DNA of 64,000 nt from Rhodosporidiobolus odoratus (taxonomy: Eukaryota > Basidiomycota > Microbotryomycetes > Sporidiobolales > Sporidiobolaceae): the NCBI GenBank assembly GCA_034387635.1, contig JAOANU010000014.1, positions 496,001 to 560,000 on the forward strand. Direction: 5' to 3'. Position 1 is the first letter of the stretch, and each line of letters begins with the position of its first letter. The notes below the pieces were generated by a model that saw only the letters and a program-made list of their open reading frames with translations, was not told the origin of the DNA and ran no database searches. A program made the translations under genes and the position numbers. Below are positions 35,988 to 48,315 of this stretch, piece after piece.

Positions 35988-38900
35988 TCAATGCCCATCC
36001 ACCTCAAACCTCCTCGACGAAGACGACGTCATGCCCCGCTCGAGCGCTCCCGAGCTGCCCAGAGACAAGGTCGCGCTACCGCCCATCATCCCAAAGCTGG
36101 GAACGCTGCCCGTGCTCTGAGTCCTCGACAGCCGAAGCCTCTGAGACTGTTTCTGCGCAACGGTGGCCGCTCCGCCCATCGACGAAGAAGGTGGGAACGC
36201 AGCTTGTTGAGCGAGGAAGGGCGACGCGCCGAGGTGAGCGCTGGTGGGCGTCGGCGGAGCAGTAGCGGAGGAGGAAAGGGAAGAGGCGCGCGCCTGATCC
36301 ATCTTGGCTTTAAGCTCGTAGAGGACAACGAGGTCTTTCGGGCCGACGTTGAGGGACTGACCGGCTCGCGTCGTGAGGAAGTCGATGGCGATTTCGAGAG
36401 AAGAGAAGGCTTGTTCGAGGCTGACTGGGGGACGAGAGGCGGAAGTGGTAGTGGAAGCCGAGGCGGACGTGGAGGGGAAAGGAGATTGAGAGGGCGAGGA
36501 AGACATGGCAGTGCCGCCGACGGGGGTGTTGCGACCGGAGAACGGAGCGCCGCCGGAGATGGTCGCGCGACGACCGGCGCTACCTGGCTGGTCTTGCTGA
36601 CGAGGGTCGTGAGGAGCGTGAGGGTTGCTAGGGGTTCCCGGCGGGTATGCGTGAGATGCTGATGAAGGATGAGTAATATGCGGGTATCCTTGTTGTTGTG
36701 ATGAATGCTGAGAATGCTGGGATGAAGGAGGAAGCTGGGAATACTGGGAGGAGGAGGAAGCGGGGAAGATGCTGGGCTGCTGCTGATCGGCCGTGAAGTA
36801 GCCCGTGGTGGAGGCGCTGCCGAGACCACCAGCGGGAGTGCCCGGCACGGAGCAGAGGTTGGTCTGGCTGTCGCGGAAAGAACCGTAAAGAGAGCCGGTG
36901 AGAGGAGTACCGGTACTTTGCGAGTGGGTGGAGAAAGCGGTGAGGCCAGAGTAGCTGTACAAAAAGTCTGTGTGAGCGGAAGCGAGAGAGAACGGGGAAA
37001 GCGAGAGTAACGTACACCGAGTTGGTGGACGCAGTCGAACCAGAGCGATCATGACGATACACCGGAGCAGGCGAAGCCGCAGCGCTGTTGCCGCCGTTGA
37101 AGTTTGCAAGCGATGATCGCGAAGACGAGTTCGTAAGCGCCGGCTGGGTTACGTTTCCGTAGACGCTAGCGAAGTCGTTCGAGTGTGCGAGGCCTCCGGG
37201 GTAACCAAAGCTCGTCTGCGAGTGCTCGAGCGAGTCGGTCGGAGAGTACTCGTCGCTGCCTACCGCGCCAAAGGTAAGCGGCGAGGGAGCGTGAGCGGCT
37301 TGGCGAGACGGAGTGGAGGTGACGACGCTCCCGGTCTCGCTCACGCCGGAGGGGGAGTAGGAGAAAGGTTGAGCGAGACCAGTCGAGCGCTCTGCGGCGT
37401 CGGTGGCGGCGCGAGTCTGAATGGTTGTGTGAGTCGGTGTCACATCGGCGTCGAGCGAGAGATCGCCAAAGTTACCGCCGTGAATGTCGGAGGGAGTGGA
37501 GATACGTTGCGAAGAAGGAGTACTAGAGCGGCCGACGAGACCGTCAGCGAAGGAGGCGAGTTGCGACTTCGCCGAGTCGGTAAGGCGGCGAATGGTCTTG
37601 TTCCCATGACGGCGCTTGGAACGACGAGCGTTGGAAGGTAGGTCGTAATCCTCGTCATCCTCGTCCTGCACTACCGGCTCTTCGTCCTCCTCGTCTTCCT
37701 CCTCCTTTGGCGGCGGAAGCCAGCGATGCGAAGCAGTGGGGACGGGAGCAAGAGGCGAGCTCGGCGGGTTGAGAGGCATATTGCGGAAGGTGCCATTCGA
37801 AATGCCGGCGCGATGCTTGAAGCCGTCCAACCAGGTCTGGCTCGCCTTGAAGTTGCCGCTCCCTTGCGACTTGGCGATCTTGCGCGACTGGGCTTGCATA
37901 GAAGCGTCCGTAAGAGCGTTGCCGAGCATGACCTGATCCCGCGCCCACTCGGCAAGGGCGTTGTCGATGGCAGGGAAGCGACCGCCGACAATGACTGCGG
38001 GACCAGAAGAAGACTCGGCGACGCCAGCGTACGAGTCGAGCGAGCCGAGGGAAGAGACGGAGGAAGAGGCGGCGAGGGGTTTCTGGGGCGAACCGGCAAG
38101 CCCGAACTCGCCATACTGCCCCGACGCTTCCGGCGACGGACCATGCGAGGAACCGCAGGGAGCATACTGCGCCTTTCGCTCCTCTTCCGCCGAGCGAATA
38201 ATCGCCGTCGCGCTGCTCTCATCGTCCGAACCCATCGCAAGGTACTTGTCCTTGTACTTGAGGGTCTTCGAGATGGTGCTTCGCTCATAGCCGAAATGCG
38301 CCCCGATATCGTCCTGCTTGACACCAGGGTGAGCGAGGTGGAACTGGCAGATAGCTTTGCGGTCGGCGTTGGAGAGCTTGCGGGAGTGACGGGCGCCCTT
38401 CATCGGCGACGAGCGACGGCGAAGGTGCTTCTGGTGGCTGGGACGCTCGCCGCCCGTGCCGCGCGACGACAGAGAGCCGGAGCGGTATGGGGTGGAAGGG
38501 CAAGTGGAGGAAGAGTCGGCATAGACGGAGCTCGCGGCTGAACCCGATTCGATGCGGGACATGTTGAGGTTCGAGACGGACGAGGTATCGCTCGGGGAGG
38601 AGGAGCGAACGGACTGGGCGGGGTTGATGGTGCCAGCGGCGGTGAAGGGGAAGGTAGCGGAGTGGTCTTGGAAGGGAGAAGGAAGACCACCGGGAAAGAA
38701 AGGAGAAGTAGGCGAAGTCAACGCCGACATCTGCAGACTGGCAGGGGCGTTGCTTTGGCATGACGAAGCACGGGAGCGAGCTGGAGAAGGGACGGCGGAT
38801 GCTGGGTAAGACTGCGGAATCGGAAATTAGGCGCGAGGGGAGGCGAGCAGCGAGGTCGAAGGCGAACGATAGGCAGGTCAGCGAGCAGCTCGAGATGTGC

Positions 38901-39316
38901 GCATACATGCACAGGAGCAGGCTAGTGACAGTAGAGCAACGCACCAAGGTGTGTTGAGCCATATAAGCTTGAGAACCAACTCCGTCTCCGGCGGTCACCA
39001 ACGCAGCTCCAGCAAGTCCTCCCGACCCCTCCAGCTGTTGCGGCTGCCCTTGCTCCACTCCACTCATCTGCATCTGCACCTCAAAACCTAATCCCGGCTG
39101 GTACGATCCTGATTGAGAGCGGTGGTTGCCAAAGTCGGGGTAGGCATTTTCGGTCAAAATCTCAGCGTACGGGTCGAGGTAGGGCTGATTGGACGTCGTC
39201 TGGCGGTCAGGGGAGTAGCCAGTCGCAGTCCAGTCACCCCAGCTCGGCGTCTCCCTGCTGTCTTCGAGGCCGGCGACGTTTCGGAGTTGAGAGCTCACGG
39301 TGCGCAGGCGGTCCAT
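35988..39316 (-). CDS. CENP-B-type HTH DNA-binding protein
   Basis: Predicted 1,017 residues from exons 39316-38945, 38730-37016 and 36954-35988. Two DNA-binding segments are seen. Near residues 230-275, RKLSNADRKAICQFHLAHP with DIGAHFGYERSTISKTLKYK is the first CENP-B/ARS-binding HTH. About 120 residues later, FPAIDNALAEWARDQV with NFKASQTWLDGFKHRAGI is the CENP-B-type HTH (HTH_Tnp_Tc5). An acidic patch (KEEEDEEDEE) and a basic SKRRHGNK patch follow. The rest is Ser/Gln-rich and low complexity. There is no DDE transposase domain, so this looks like a domesticated transposase-derived regulator, similar in plan to Abp1/Cbh proteins. A nuclear role is likely; targets are unknown. Confidence 0.8.
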
Positions 39317-42312
39317 GGTGGATGCTCGAGAGGGGAAGGGAGAAGGGGTGTAGAGTGTGTAGGGGCTAGCACCGCAGAGCGGGCTGCTGTGTATGTACTC
39401 GAAAGAGAGGAAGGGAAGGAGAGGAGCAAGAGCCTAAAGAGAGAGGAGGAAGAGGGTTGGTTAGAAACTGGCTCTTCGAAGGTTGAGCGATATTCAGCTT
39501 TACCCGTCACTCGAGTAATGAAACCGGTTACTTCGTACGCTTCTACAGCGGTTGTTTTTTTGGGTACTTACGAGCAGCAGTGGAAGCACAGATGCAAGGC
39601 CCTGCAAGGCGAGCGATTCCTGATTCCTGCTCGCAAAGTCGCCGTGGTTCGGGAGATCCCCTTCTCTCGTTTTCCCCGCAGCCAAGGAACGAACCTGTCC
39701 GGTCCTTTATTGGTTTCGCCCACCTGGGCCTCGAATCAGACAAAACCTTTACGCCCATCCATGCAGCACTCGGAGGACCACGCCCGCACAGTCCTCTCTC
39801 AACTCTCCTCTGTGCTGCATCAAGATGCACACCTGCCGAGGCTGAGAGGCCCGTCGTCGCGAGCGACAATCCGTCACCCCGCTTCGTTGTGCGGTTCCCC
39901 GAATAATCGGTAGTGAAGGCAAGCTGCATCGGGGGATAGGATCGTACTTGAGCCCGACTCCAGCGAGAAGGGGGTTGTTACCAGAAAAGACACGGCTCCC
40001 GACTCGATCTTCTTTTGCACCGCCCACCGCTTGTTCCGTTCGCTCCGTTCGCTCAGTCCCTGTTTGTGCACACCGCGTACTGTCGAGCGCGCCGATTCAA
40101 CCGCTCAGGATAGCGTTAAGGTATCGACGACATACAAAAGTGTAAGTTTATGCGATCAGCCATACCCGCTCGCCTCGAACATGTTCCATCATTCCGTTCC
40201 TCTGTTCTCACGTGGGCCATGTGCATTTTCCCGCGCTTCCGTTTTATTCATCCGAGCCACCGGTGTCATTACTACAGCTACCTGCTGGGCTCAAATATCA
40301 GAACTGTAAGGCTGAATAACAAAGTTAGCTTGCGAGCTGGCTGCAATAAATTCTTTTCTCACAAGCCACCTCGTCTCGCCAGTCCCGGGACGTATACATG
40401 CGCTTCCCATGAGCAGGATGCTTTCCATGATGGGTGTTTCCAACGCTGCAGCCTGTCTTGGTCCGCATGCACGGCCTCTCCTCGTCGTTTCCTCCTTTTC
40501 TCCTCGTCGGTTTCTCGCATACTTGTCACGCTCCTCGTCACCGCAAAGCCCAGCTACAACATACCCACTCATACACTGAGCCTCTCGCTCTCCCAGGACC
40601 TCCGGAGAGCTGCGCGCCCTTCGGAGACCTGACTTTACTGATTGATCGCTACGGCTGCGAGGCCCCCCACGGCGTTTCCCGCACGCGTTGACGTTGCCGG
40701 ACCCGCTCTCGACCGTAGCATATCGTGTAGCGTGTGCCCTTTCCTCTATGCTTGGACCGAGGCGAGAGCGGGCACGGGAGAAGACGAGGCGGAGAAGAGC
40801 CGGGGGGGAGGCAACCTCGAGATGGGGGACGGGCTGCGAACGACGGTGCATGCAAGGGAATCTACTTTCGCCGGTGGAGAGGCGGGCGGGTCTATCACCC
40901 GCACTCCCAGCTCGACGCAGTCTCCTCTCTCTTCCTTCCTGCGTCTCGGTAAGTGCTCATGGCGCTGAGTTCCTACGACGCTCACCTTCGCGAATGCCGA
41001 ACGATGTGAGAGCGACGGAGAACGGGTTATGGGCGAGGCGTGCGAAACTGTCCTCGCCAGGAACACTTAGAATGCGGGACCGGAAAAGATCGGACAGCGG
41101 GGGATAAAGGAAGAGGAGAATGGCCTTCTCAACTCACCAAGAAACCGCTTCGTTGTGGGCTTAACAGACTGCTGGACTAGTCAGCTTGCCGCTGAGCGCT
41201 AGTAAGCAGGGAGATACAGACAGCCTGAAGATGCCAGGACGCCGGGATGGGTGGTTGAGATGTTGCGCAGTGATTTGTCGTTATAGCCTTCTTTTCTTCT
41301 CCAGCCCATCATCTCCTCGCGGTCCTGTACAAAGGAGCTGCACTGCATCGATCACGAGCCACTTTCCCGCTCGTTCCATGGCGTCGCCGCCGTCGACCAG
41401 AGCCATCGCTTCTAGCCCGTGGGCCGCAAGATGTCTCTCTCCCGAACTCCGTCCCCCTTCAATCGCCGGCCTCACTCCGTTATCGATCCATCTGGATGAA
41501 GACCTTCGAACGTCCGGACATGCTTATATGTGGGGATCTAAGGTACACTTCCATCCGTACACTTCCATCCGTACTGCGAGGGCTGCAGGAAAGTCCGGAC
41601 ATGGCGGGAGGAAAAGGGAGAAAGGATTCTTGCCAGGCTCAAAAGCGCGCTGATCTACGGCGAGAGTCCGTTCGGCTGCCATATCACGAGGCTTACTTCC
41701 AGCCAGCCCGGAGCACGCGGAGCCACGTCCAGCTCGCTCAGAGCTGAGGACTCCAATCGCTTTCCTAGCCCACCTTCCCCCGTCTCTTCCCCTCGCGGCG
41801 TTGAGAGCTCCCTTATCTACCGACAAGGCTCCGGCAAGCTCCGGCAAGATGAGTGCTGAATCTGGCGGTGTCAAAGGCCGCCGCTGGAACGGAAGACAGG
41901 GGCAAAGGCAGGCTCGCAAGCGTGTCGAGTCCGCGAGGTCTCTTATAGTGCGTCTCGTCGTAATGCCTTCGTCTAGGGTTGGCTCTTTTCCTGATGGTAG
42001 CCATCATACCGGACTGCGCTCTTAGAGGCAACGAGGCCTGTTCCGCTGACATTCTGCGCCCAAGAAAGGAAAAGCGGCCGAGATGGCCTTCTCAACCTGG
42101 TCTTTTGGCTAATATAGGAGACGGACGGTACAAGGCTGCGAGACTAACGCCTCTCGGGCGGCTGTCCTAGCTCCCAATCAGCCCAAAGCGCGGAAGTTTT
42201 CGCTTGAAAGGGAGAATGCGCTTTACCAGCACGTTTTCCTATTCTCTGGAGTAAATAGGTAAAGCAAAAATCATACGGCAAGCCTTTACTCCCCTCGGTA
42301 GCTCTTCGCCCT
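39317..42312. other. 3-kb gene-poor region
   Basis: The largest stretch in the window without a supported gene. Several open frames of 60-190 codons occur on both strands but have no conserved motif, and their codon bias looks like chance in GC-rich DNA. The left end (39317 to about 39550) is probably the 5' UTR and promoter of the CENP-B-type gene. No repeat or transposon remnant was recognised by eye. Confidence 0.4.
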
Positions 42313-43782
42313 CTAAATCGCTCCATCAGCCCCGCCCTTGGCCTTCTTCCCCTTCCCTCCAGTTCTTTCCTTCTGTTTCCTCTTCTCCCCGCTCGTCGAC
42401 GCTGAAGCAGTGGCTTGAGGGGCCTGTACAGCACGCGCCGAATCAGTGATCTCGTTAGAGAGGGTACATAAGAGCAGGATATCGTAAGGAGGAGAACAGG
42501 ACCAAGGACGCACCGCTTTCCTCTTCTCCTTCTCCCTCACCTTCTCGACCTTCCTCCACCTCTTTTCCACCAACGCTTTCTTCTCGTCCACAGCCTTCTG
42601 AGCCGCTCCAAGCTTGGACTTGAGGCGGTCAAAGTCGGCTTTGGCCGTGAGGAGTGAAGAAGATGCGAGGGCGAGAGAGGTGAGGCACTCGGTGAGGCGG
42701 GTCGGCGCAGCAGGCGGAGGGAGGGGGCCGACGGTAGAGGCGGAGGAGGTCAGGGCGGTACCAATCTAGCTCAATAGAAATGAAGCAATAGGTGTAAGCA
42801 TCAAGTGAAGAGCAGAACTCACCTCATCTCCAGCTTCAAAGACGGGAAAAGGGGCCCAGATGGTGGTCGAACTTGACCAGTCTCTGCGATGGTGTGATAT
42901 CTAAGAGGAAGTCGCAAACCACGGACAGGAACAGCGTATGTCCTTGTTTTCGATCGAATCGCGTATGTGCAAAGCCCGACCGGAAACGCCGTCCGTGAAC
43001 TCGACAGGGGGCTACGCAGAAGGCTCAGTGATCTGTGCACGCTGTAGGCAGAGCGTGAACGTACGAAGAAGTCGATCCGCCACTGTGCAGGTGTGCTTGC
43101 TCCGGATTTCCAGACACTTCCAGCGCGGCTCCTCCTCAGGTCCCTGCACTTCTTCGAGGCGTACCAGAAAAGAGCAAGAGCGTCTTCCGGGTAGACATGC
43201 GAGAGAGTAGATGAGGGGGGGAATCGACTTTTTTGGTCGGACTGTTTTCCACCCCTGCGCTGAGGAAGCGCCCTTCGCGGCGAGCGCTGGCCCGCAGCGC
43301 ACCTTCGAGAGTATGTAAGGCTCGCCAGCCCTCGATCACACCGCCTGCACAGAATCTTACAGGGTCGCGAGAACGCTGCTGCGGGAAAGAAAGAACGGAA
43401 ATGAGCGGCCAGTTCAGCGAAGGAGTGCAAAGCAAGCATTACCTTGAGCCAGTACGACGTCCCAAGACCGTACGTGTGCGGGTTTCTTCCTGCGTCCACG
43501 TTCCAAGGCGTGCAATGTCGCTACCCTCCAGCTGCCCTCAAGCCTAGTCGCGTCGACTGGGTTTGCCACGATGACTGCGCTGTTACAGCCGTCCAGGCGT
43601 TCATTTGTAGGCGCCACAGTACAGCAGACCTTGTAGACGGTAGGGCGGTCCGGTTGCCAGTCGCGAGCTAACGCAGTAAAGCCTGCCCTTGCCGCCGCCA
43701 GCTGAGTCCCGACGAGGAGATCGTACCATGTCGACCAGACGCTGCCTTCTTGCGGCCAGAACTTGTGCGGCTTAGTCGTCAT
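42313..43782 (-). CDS. Gene-like region, unknown product, exon structure unresolved
   Basis: The 3' exons are convincing. A frame reading IWAPFPVFEAGDE (about 42830-42890) joins by a GTGAGT..CTAG intron to IGTALTSSASTVGPLPPP and a charged coiled-coil segment (FDRLKSKLGAAQKAVDEKK). A further intron leads to a Lys/Gly-rich tail ending GGADGAI and TAG at 42313. Upstream, several protein-like blocks occur in different frames (KPHKFWPQEGSVWSTWYDLL from the ATG at 43782; TYGLGTSYWLK; DPVRFCAGGVIEGWRALHTLE; VEFTDGVSGRALHIRDS), but I could not join all of them without a stop. A TAG (42900 region) interrupts one frame. It may be one gene with small introns, two genes, or partly decayed. No family recognised; the tail suggests a nuclear or nucleolar protein. 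Confidence 0.35.
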
Positions 43783-44438
43783 CCCTTGAGTGTGACGCCT
43801 GTGAGAGAAGATGGAGGACGGACAGTAGTCGACTATGGGGGAAGAGGGTCGAGCGTCGAGCGTCGGACTTTTGGCCGGTAAGAGACGGGGGGAAGAGCCC
43901 GCGAGTAAGGAGGTGGAGTTCGAGCTGAGCCGCAGATTAGCATGGAAGGAGCAGGGGCGGTCAACGAGAGAGGCAAAGGAAGACGGGCGAGCGGCCTTCT
44001 CAGCCAAGTTGGAAGAGCTCTCCCGTAGCGGCGCTTCTACCGCCCATCGTCCCCGACGGTAGGTGAGCCAGAAAGAAACAGTGCAAATCCCGTTGCATTC
44101 CCCGTCAAACGAAAGAGAGAAAAGACCGCGACACCGAGGACCGCGATGACGACGAGAAGGAGAGGGCGAACGAAACAGTGGCACTGAGAGTCTGTGATCT
44201 TGAAGGGATGCGAGCTGTAATGAGGGTGAGCTCTTTATTGGAGGTATGGAGGTACGGAACTAGACGAGAAAGGTGAGAGGCGGAAGGAAAAGAAGGTGTC
44301 GGAAGGCGAAAGAACGAGAGTCGACGTCGTGACGAAGCCGGTGGGCATCAAGAGGTGTGAGGGTGAATGTCGGGGAACGCAAGATCGGAGGGCGAAGAGA
44401 ATTGTGAGGGTAGCGGAAAAAACCGAGTCCTCCATCGC
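43783..44438. other. Spacer with no supported gene
   Basis: About 650 bases between the unresolved gene-like region and the Ser/Pro-rich gene. No exon chain or RNA gene recognised. Confidence 0.4.
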
Positions 44439-46653
44439 CTAGAACGACCTCCTCCTTCCCCCTCCCTCGCCGGATGCGAGCAACATCCACCCTTCCTGCT
44501 CCTGCTCCTGCTCCACCTCTGGCCTACTACGATTCACCGGACCGGGAACAAAACCCAACCTCCTCCTCTTCTTCTCCTTCCCCTGCTCGGGGCTAACCTC
44601 GTTACCGCTTAGCGAGATGTTGAGCGGACCGAATAGCTCAGCCGTCGGGGCCGGGACGGGAACCAGCTCGACCTCATCGTCAAAACGAGGGAAGTACAGC
44701 ATCCCTCCTCTCGGAGTCGCAGGCGTAGGCGTAGTTGTCGCACTCGAGACCGGTGATGGACCATTCCTCGCAGCGCCTCCGAGCTCGAGCCTAGTCGGCA
44801 AGACACGCGACGGCTTGCTCGGCGTGTCGAGCAAGTCGGAGCACGAGGGAGAAGGAGGACTAGGCGGAGCGATCGTCCCGGTCACGCGGCGAAGACGTCT
44901 CCTCGCTGGAGGAGGGGAGTCGAGCACGAAAGGCGTGTGGGGAAGGGCTGCGGAACACTGCGAGGCGTTCGAGAGTGCGCGAGCAGGGGGAAAGAACTGG
45001 GCCGGGGCGGGGGTGCCTGGTCGAGCGAACGGTGGAGGCAAAGGCGAAGGAGAGGGAGGGGCTTCGAAGAGGGGGAAGGGGATAGAGGAGCGGTAGATAC
45101 TGCCGGAGTGGGGGCGGGCGGGGCTAGAGCAGCGTCGACAACGAGAGGTAGAGTCAGCACAAATCTGCGGCACCACAAGAAGAAAGAGAAAGGTACGCAC
45201 CTCCCATCTCCACCTTCGCTGGCCAACTCCTCTAAGAACATCGAAAGCTGCGATGCCTTTCCCTCTCCATCCCCCTCAGTCGCCTGCTCCGGTAACTCCA
45301 GGGAGCTCGGTTCCTCGCCATCCACCAGCTGCTCTCCCGACAGACGGGGCGTGGCAGGAGGCGAAGGTGGAGCCACATGGTAGGACGGCTTGACCTGGAC
45401 CTGCGCTACTGGCGGTGTCGGAGCAAACACAAATCCCTTGCCTTCCTCCACAGCCTGCGACTCGCACATCATACTCCAATTTGACCACCCTCCGAAGGAC
45501 GACGGAGGTTGGAGCGTTGATCGCGTCGGCGAGGTGAGAGTGAGAGGAGTAGAGCATACGAGTGGTTGAGATGGGTATTTGTACAGGTACGATCTCGGAG
45601 GCAAAGGAAGGCAGCCATGATAATCTTCAGAATCGAGGTCGACGTCCGAGTCTTCCGACTCATCCGAGAGTGCAGTGCTGTGCGTCCAAGCGCCTTCGAC
45701 AGGATCTGAAGGCGTAGGAGGGGTACTGGTAGAGTAGGAGGAGAGGGAGAAGCGAGAGGTCACTCCGGGGAAGGGGGAGCCGGCGGAGTAGCCCTCCGAC
45801 CAGGGAGAGGTGGAAGGCAAAGACGAAGGGAGCGGAGCGGGAGAGAAAGTCGAAGCGAGGGGAAGGTCCATGTCGAGGGTGAGGTCCAGCGTCAGCTCCT
45901 TAGTCTGCGGCGTCGTCGGAGTGGTGTAAGGGAGGACGGGCGAGTCGGACTTCTTGGACACCGCAGACGACGGCGAGAGGGGAAGCGAGTTCCTCGTGTC
46001 CCTCTTCCTCCTGCCGCCGCCACTGCCCCCGCTAGCCGAGCTGAGAGTATCCTCGTAGCGCCTCGTCGCCTCCCTGAGACCCCACCAATCGCTCGGCTCA
46101 TCGAACGGTGAAGTCGTGCTCCTCAGGATAGGGTACGAAATGGTCTTCTTGACGACGATGCGGTGGTGCTTCTCCTTGACGCCTTGGCCGCCGAGACACT
46201 GGTAATCCGAGACAGAGGTTTTCGGCGAAGGAGAAGAGGAGGTGGAAGAAATGGCGAGAAGGGTCGAGATGGACGAGGCGCGAGATTGCCGACGGAGTTT
46301 GCGGGGGCGGTCGGCGATCGGAGAGTGCGATGGAGAGATGGGAGACGACGGACGGAACGGCAGGGACGGATTCGCCTGTACTTGTGAGTGAGCGGAGAGC
46401 GAAAGGCGGGGAGAAGAAGGCCGGAGGGGAATCTTGAGTTTACTGAGGCGAGAGAGGGCGCGCTGGGCGCGGGTAGTCTGACCGGTAAGAGCCAATCAGT
46501 ATCTGCGCGACCGGTTACGCCAAGTGGGATGAAAGAGGCGAGAGGACGTACGGACGGAGGAGTAGAAGGGGGCGAGCCAGTCGCAGCGACGGAAGTGTAG
46601 GTATCGAAACTGGCGCTCGCACGCTTGCGGAGGTTGGTCAGAGAAGGCATCAT
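44439..46653 (-). CDS. Ser/Pro-rich protein of unknown function
   Basis: The spliced protein starts MMPSLTNLRKRASASFDTYT, crosses an intron near 46555-46480, and runs through a long, almost uninterrupted exon. A short intron near 45195-45125 follows (donor after DGR-equivalent GAT GGG AG, acceptor CTCTAG), and it ends EGGGRRRSF. It is low-complexity, rich in Ser, Pro and Thr, with basic N-terminal segments (RAQRALSRLSKLKIPLRP, RPRKLRRQSRASS) and acidic clusters (SDESEDSDVDLDSEDY). One folded-looking block is KEKHHRIVVKKTISYPIL. No domain, signal peptide or span is visible. Likely intrinsically disordered and possibly a phosphorylated regulator, but this is only inference. Confidence 0.6.
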
Positions 46654-47082
46654 CGGTCAACGACGAGGGTAAGCTTCGCTGAAGGAGAGGACGGAAGAGC
46701 GAGGGAGAAAAACCAGGGTGAGCGGGGAGAGTTTGCCGTGGGGAGCGCGGTGAGATTGGCGTCGGGGTCATCAGTCTGTAGGTTGGTCTCCTCGCCGGTT
46801 CTCTGGTCGATGTTCGCGAGGCGGTGCTCATCAAGCAACCGTCGCAGCGAGAAAAGGCTGAAAATAGCACGGCGGGGCAGGTGAAGGTTCGTCGCGAAGT
46901 CCTCGCTAGTTGAAGCGACAGCCCCTGTTCGCAACGGCTGACAAGTACAGAGAAGGATATTCGCGAATCGGGAAGCAAGGCGGGAAATCCGGAGATCTTG
47001 TAGCCCCAGGCCGGAAGCCGGGGGACGAAGGAAGGCAGAGAGGACAAGGTAAAGAATAGGTTGGCGTACGAGGAGAGCTCGT
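46654..47082. other. Spacer between two minus-strand genes
   Basis: About 430 bases that should hold the 3' UTR of the TMA23-like gene and the promoter of the Ser/Pro-rich gene. No gene recognised. Confidence 0.45.
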
Positions 47083-48203
47083 CTACTGCCCGCCTTCCTT
47101 CGCCACGAGAGCCTTCTTGACCGCCTTGGCCAATTTGCGCTCCTCCTTCTCCTTCCGTCGCTGTTCCTTCCGAGCCTCCTGATATGCCTTTTCCTCCGTA
47201 GCGATAGATTCTTCAGGCGAGAGGTGCTCTTGGTAGGCGGGTGCAGTAGATGCTGAAGCGGGGGCAGATGGAAGTGGGGGGAGCGCGTTGACAAGGGATT
47301 TCTTGAGACGCTTGGCGGCTCGTCGTTCTTCTTTCGAAGGCTTGGAAGAAGTGGGAGAGGTCGACGGGTCAAGTTCGGCGGGAGGGGTAGTCGTGGTCGA
47401 GATCTCGACGGTAGAGGTGGAGACGAGGACGAGGTCGCCATCCTCCTCCTCCTTAACTGGCTCCGCCTTGTCCTTTCCCTTCCTTTTCCTCTCCTGGTCC
47501 GCCCTCTTGGCCTCCTTCTCTGCCCTCTTTGACTCCTTCCTCGCCTTCTTCTCTGCCTTTTCCGCCTTTCTAACTCGTCGTGCCTCCTTCCTCTCCTTCT
47601 TCGCTGCAGCCTCCTCGTCCTTGTCTTCCCGCTTGCGCTTCTTTCCCTTTCCTCCATCCGCCTTGCGTGCTGCGATCGCGTCGTTCTCCTTCTGCTGTCC
47701 AGCCTCCTCGTCCGGCTTGAGCGTCGTGCCGCGCATAAAGCCGCTGTAGAGCTGCTTGCGGGCGTACTCGACCTTGGCGGCAGCCATGGCGTCGAGGTTG
47801 AGTCGCTTGCCGCTGTTGGCCGAGAAGGTTTCCGAAGAGTTGGCGGACGAGCCGATAGGAGGGGGACGGTGGGACATGATACCGGTCGAGGTGATACGTT
47901 GCTCGGTCTGCATGTGCAACTCGCGTTCAGCTGGCGTCGAGACCAAACAGCGAAGTCGAGGAAAGAGCAGCGCACCTTCTTGTCCCCACTCGCACTCGTC
48001 CCGACCTTTGTAGCCACGCTAGTAAAGACAGCGTCCCACCATGCGAAGCTGGTATCCCTGTCCTTTCCAACCCCCCCGAGGTTCTTCTTCTGTACGACGG
48101 TGACGGGTTTTGCGCGACCGTGCGAGGCGCCGTTGAGGGATTGACCTGGGCCTGCCCAACCTAGTCCTCTGAGATAGTTGGCAGAGTCGAATGAGGCGGG
48201 CAT
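47083..48203 (-). CDS. TMA23-like G-patch nucleolar protein
   Basis: Predicted 350 residues from exons 48203-47976 and 47907-47083. The N-terminus is a degenerate G-patch like yeast Tma23 and PinX1: YLRGLGWAGPGQSLN, then KPVTVVQKKNLGGVGKDRD and FAWWDAVFTSVA. The rest is strongly basic and acidic with Lys/Arg/Glu heptads (KKRKREDKDEEAAAKKERKE), matching Tma23-family tails, which are nucleolar and linked to ribosome biogenesis. I used the acceptor ATGCAG|ACC because it keeps phase 0 and lies about 13 nt after a CTGAAC branch site; the earlier CCAG would shift the frame. The gene is divergent from the SCOC-like gene with only 112 bp between starts. Confidence 0.72.
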
Positions 48204-48315
48204 GGTATACGAAAGCAGTGATTAAAGCAGACAGTGAGAGAAGGGGAGATTCGAGCGAGATCGAGGAGGACGACAAGCTCAGGCAACAAGTTGAATTACA
48301 CTTGAGTAACCCAAT

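Noticed and set aside
35988..39316. Active Tigger/pogo transposon
   Set aside because: Only the DNA-binding segments are present; no DDE catalytic domain or terminal inverted repeats were seen.
40291..40851. 186-codon minus frame in the gene-poor region
   Set aside because: No motif, Arg/Ser-rich composition, no splice partners; looks like chance.
46650..48203. 517-codon Arg-rich minus frame through the TMA23-like gene
   Set aside because: It reads through the intron into the wrong frame. The Lys-rich frame ending at 47083 matches the family after splicing.
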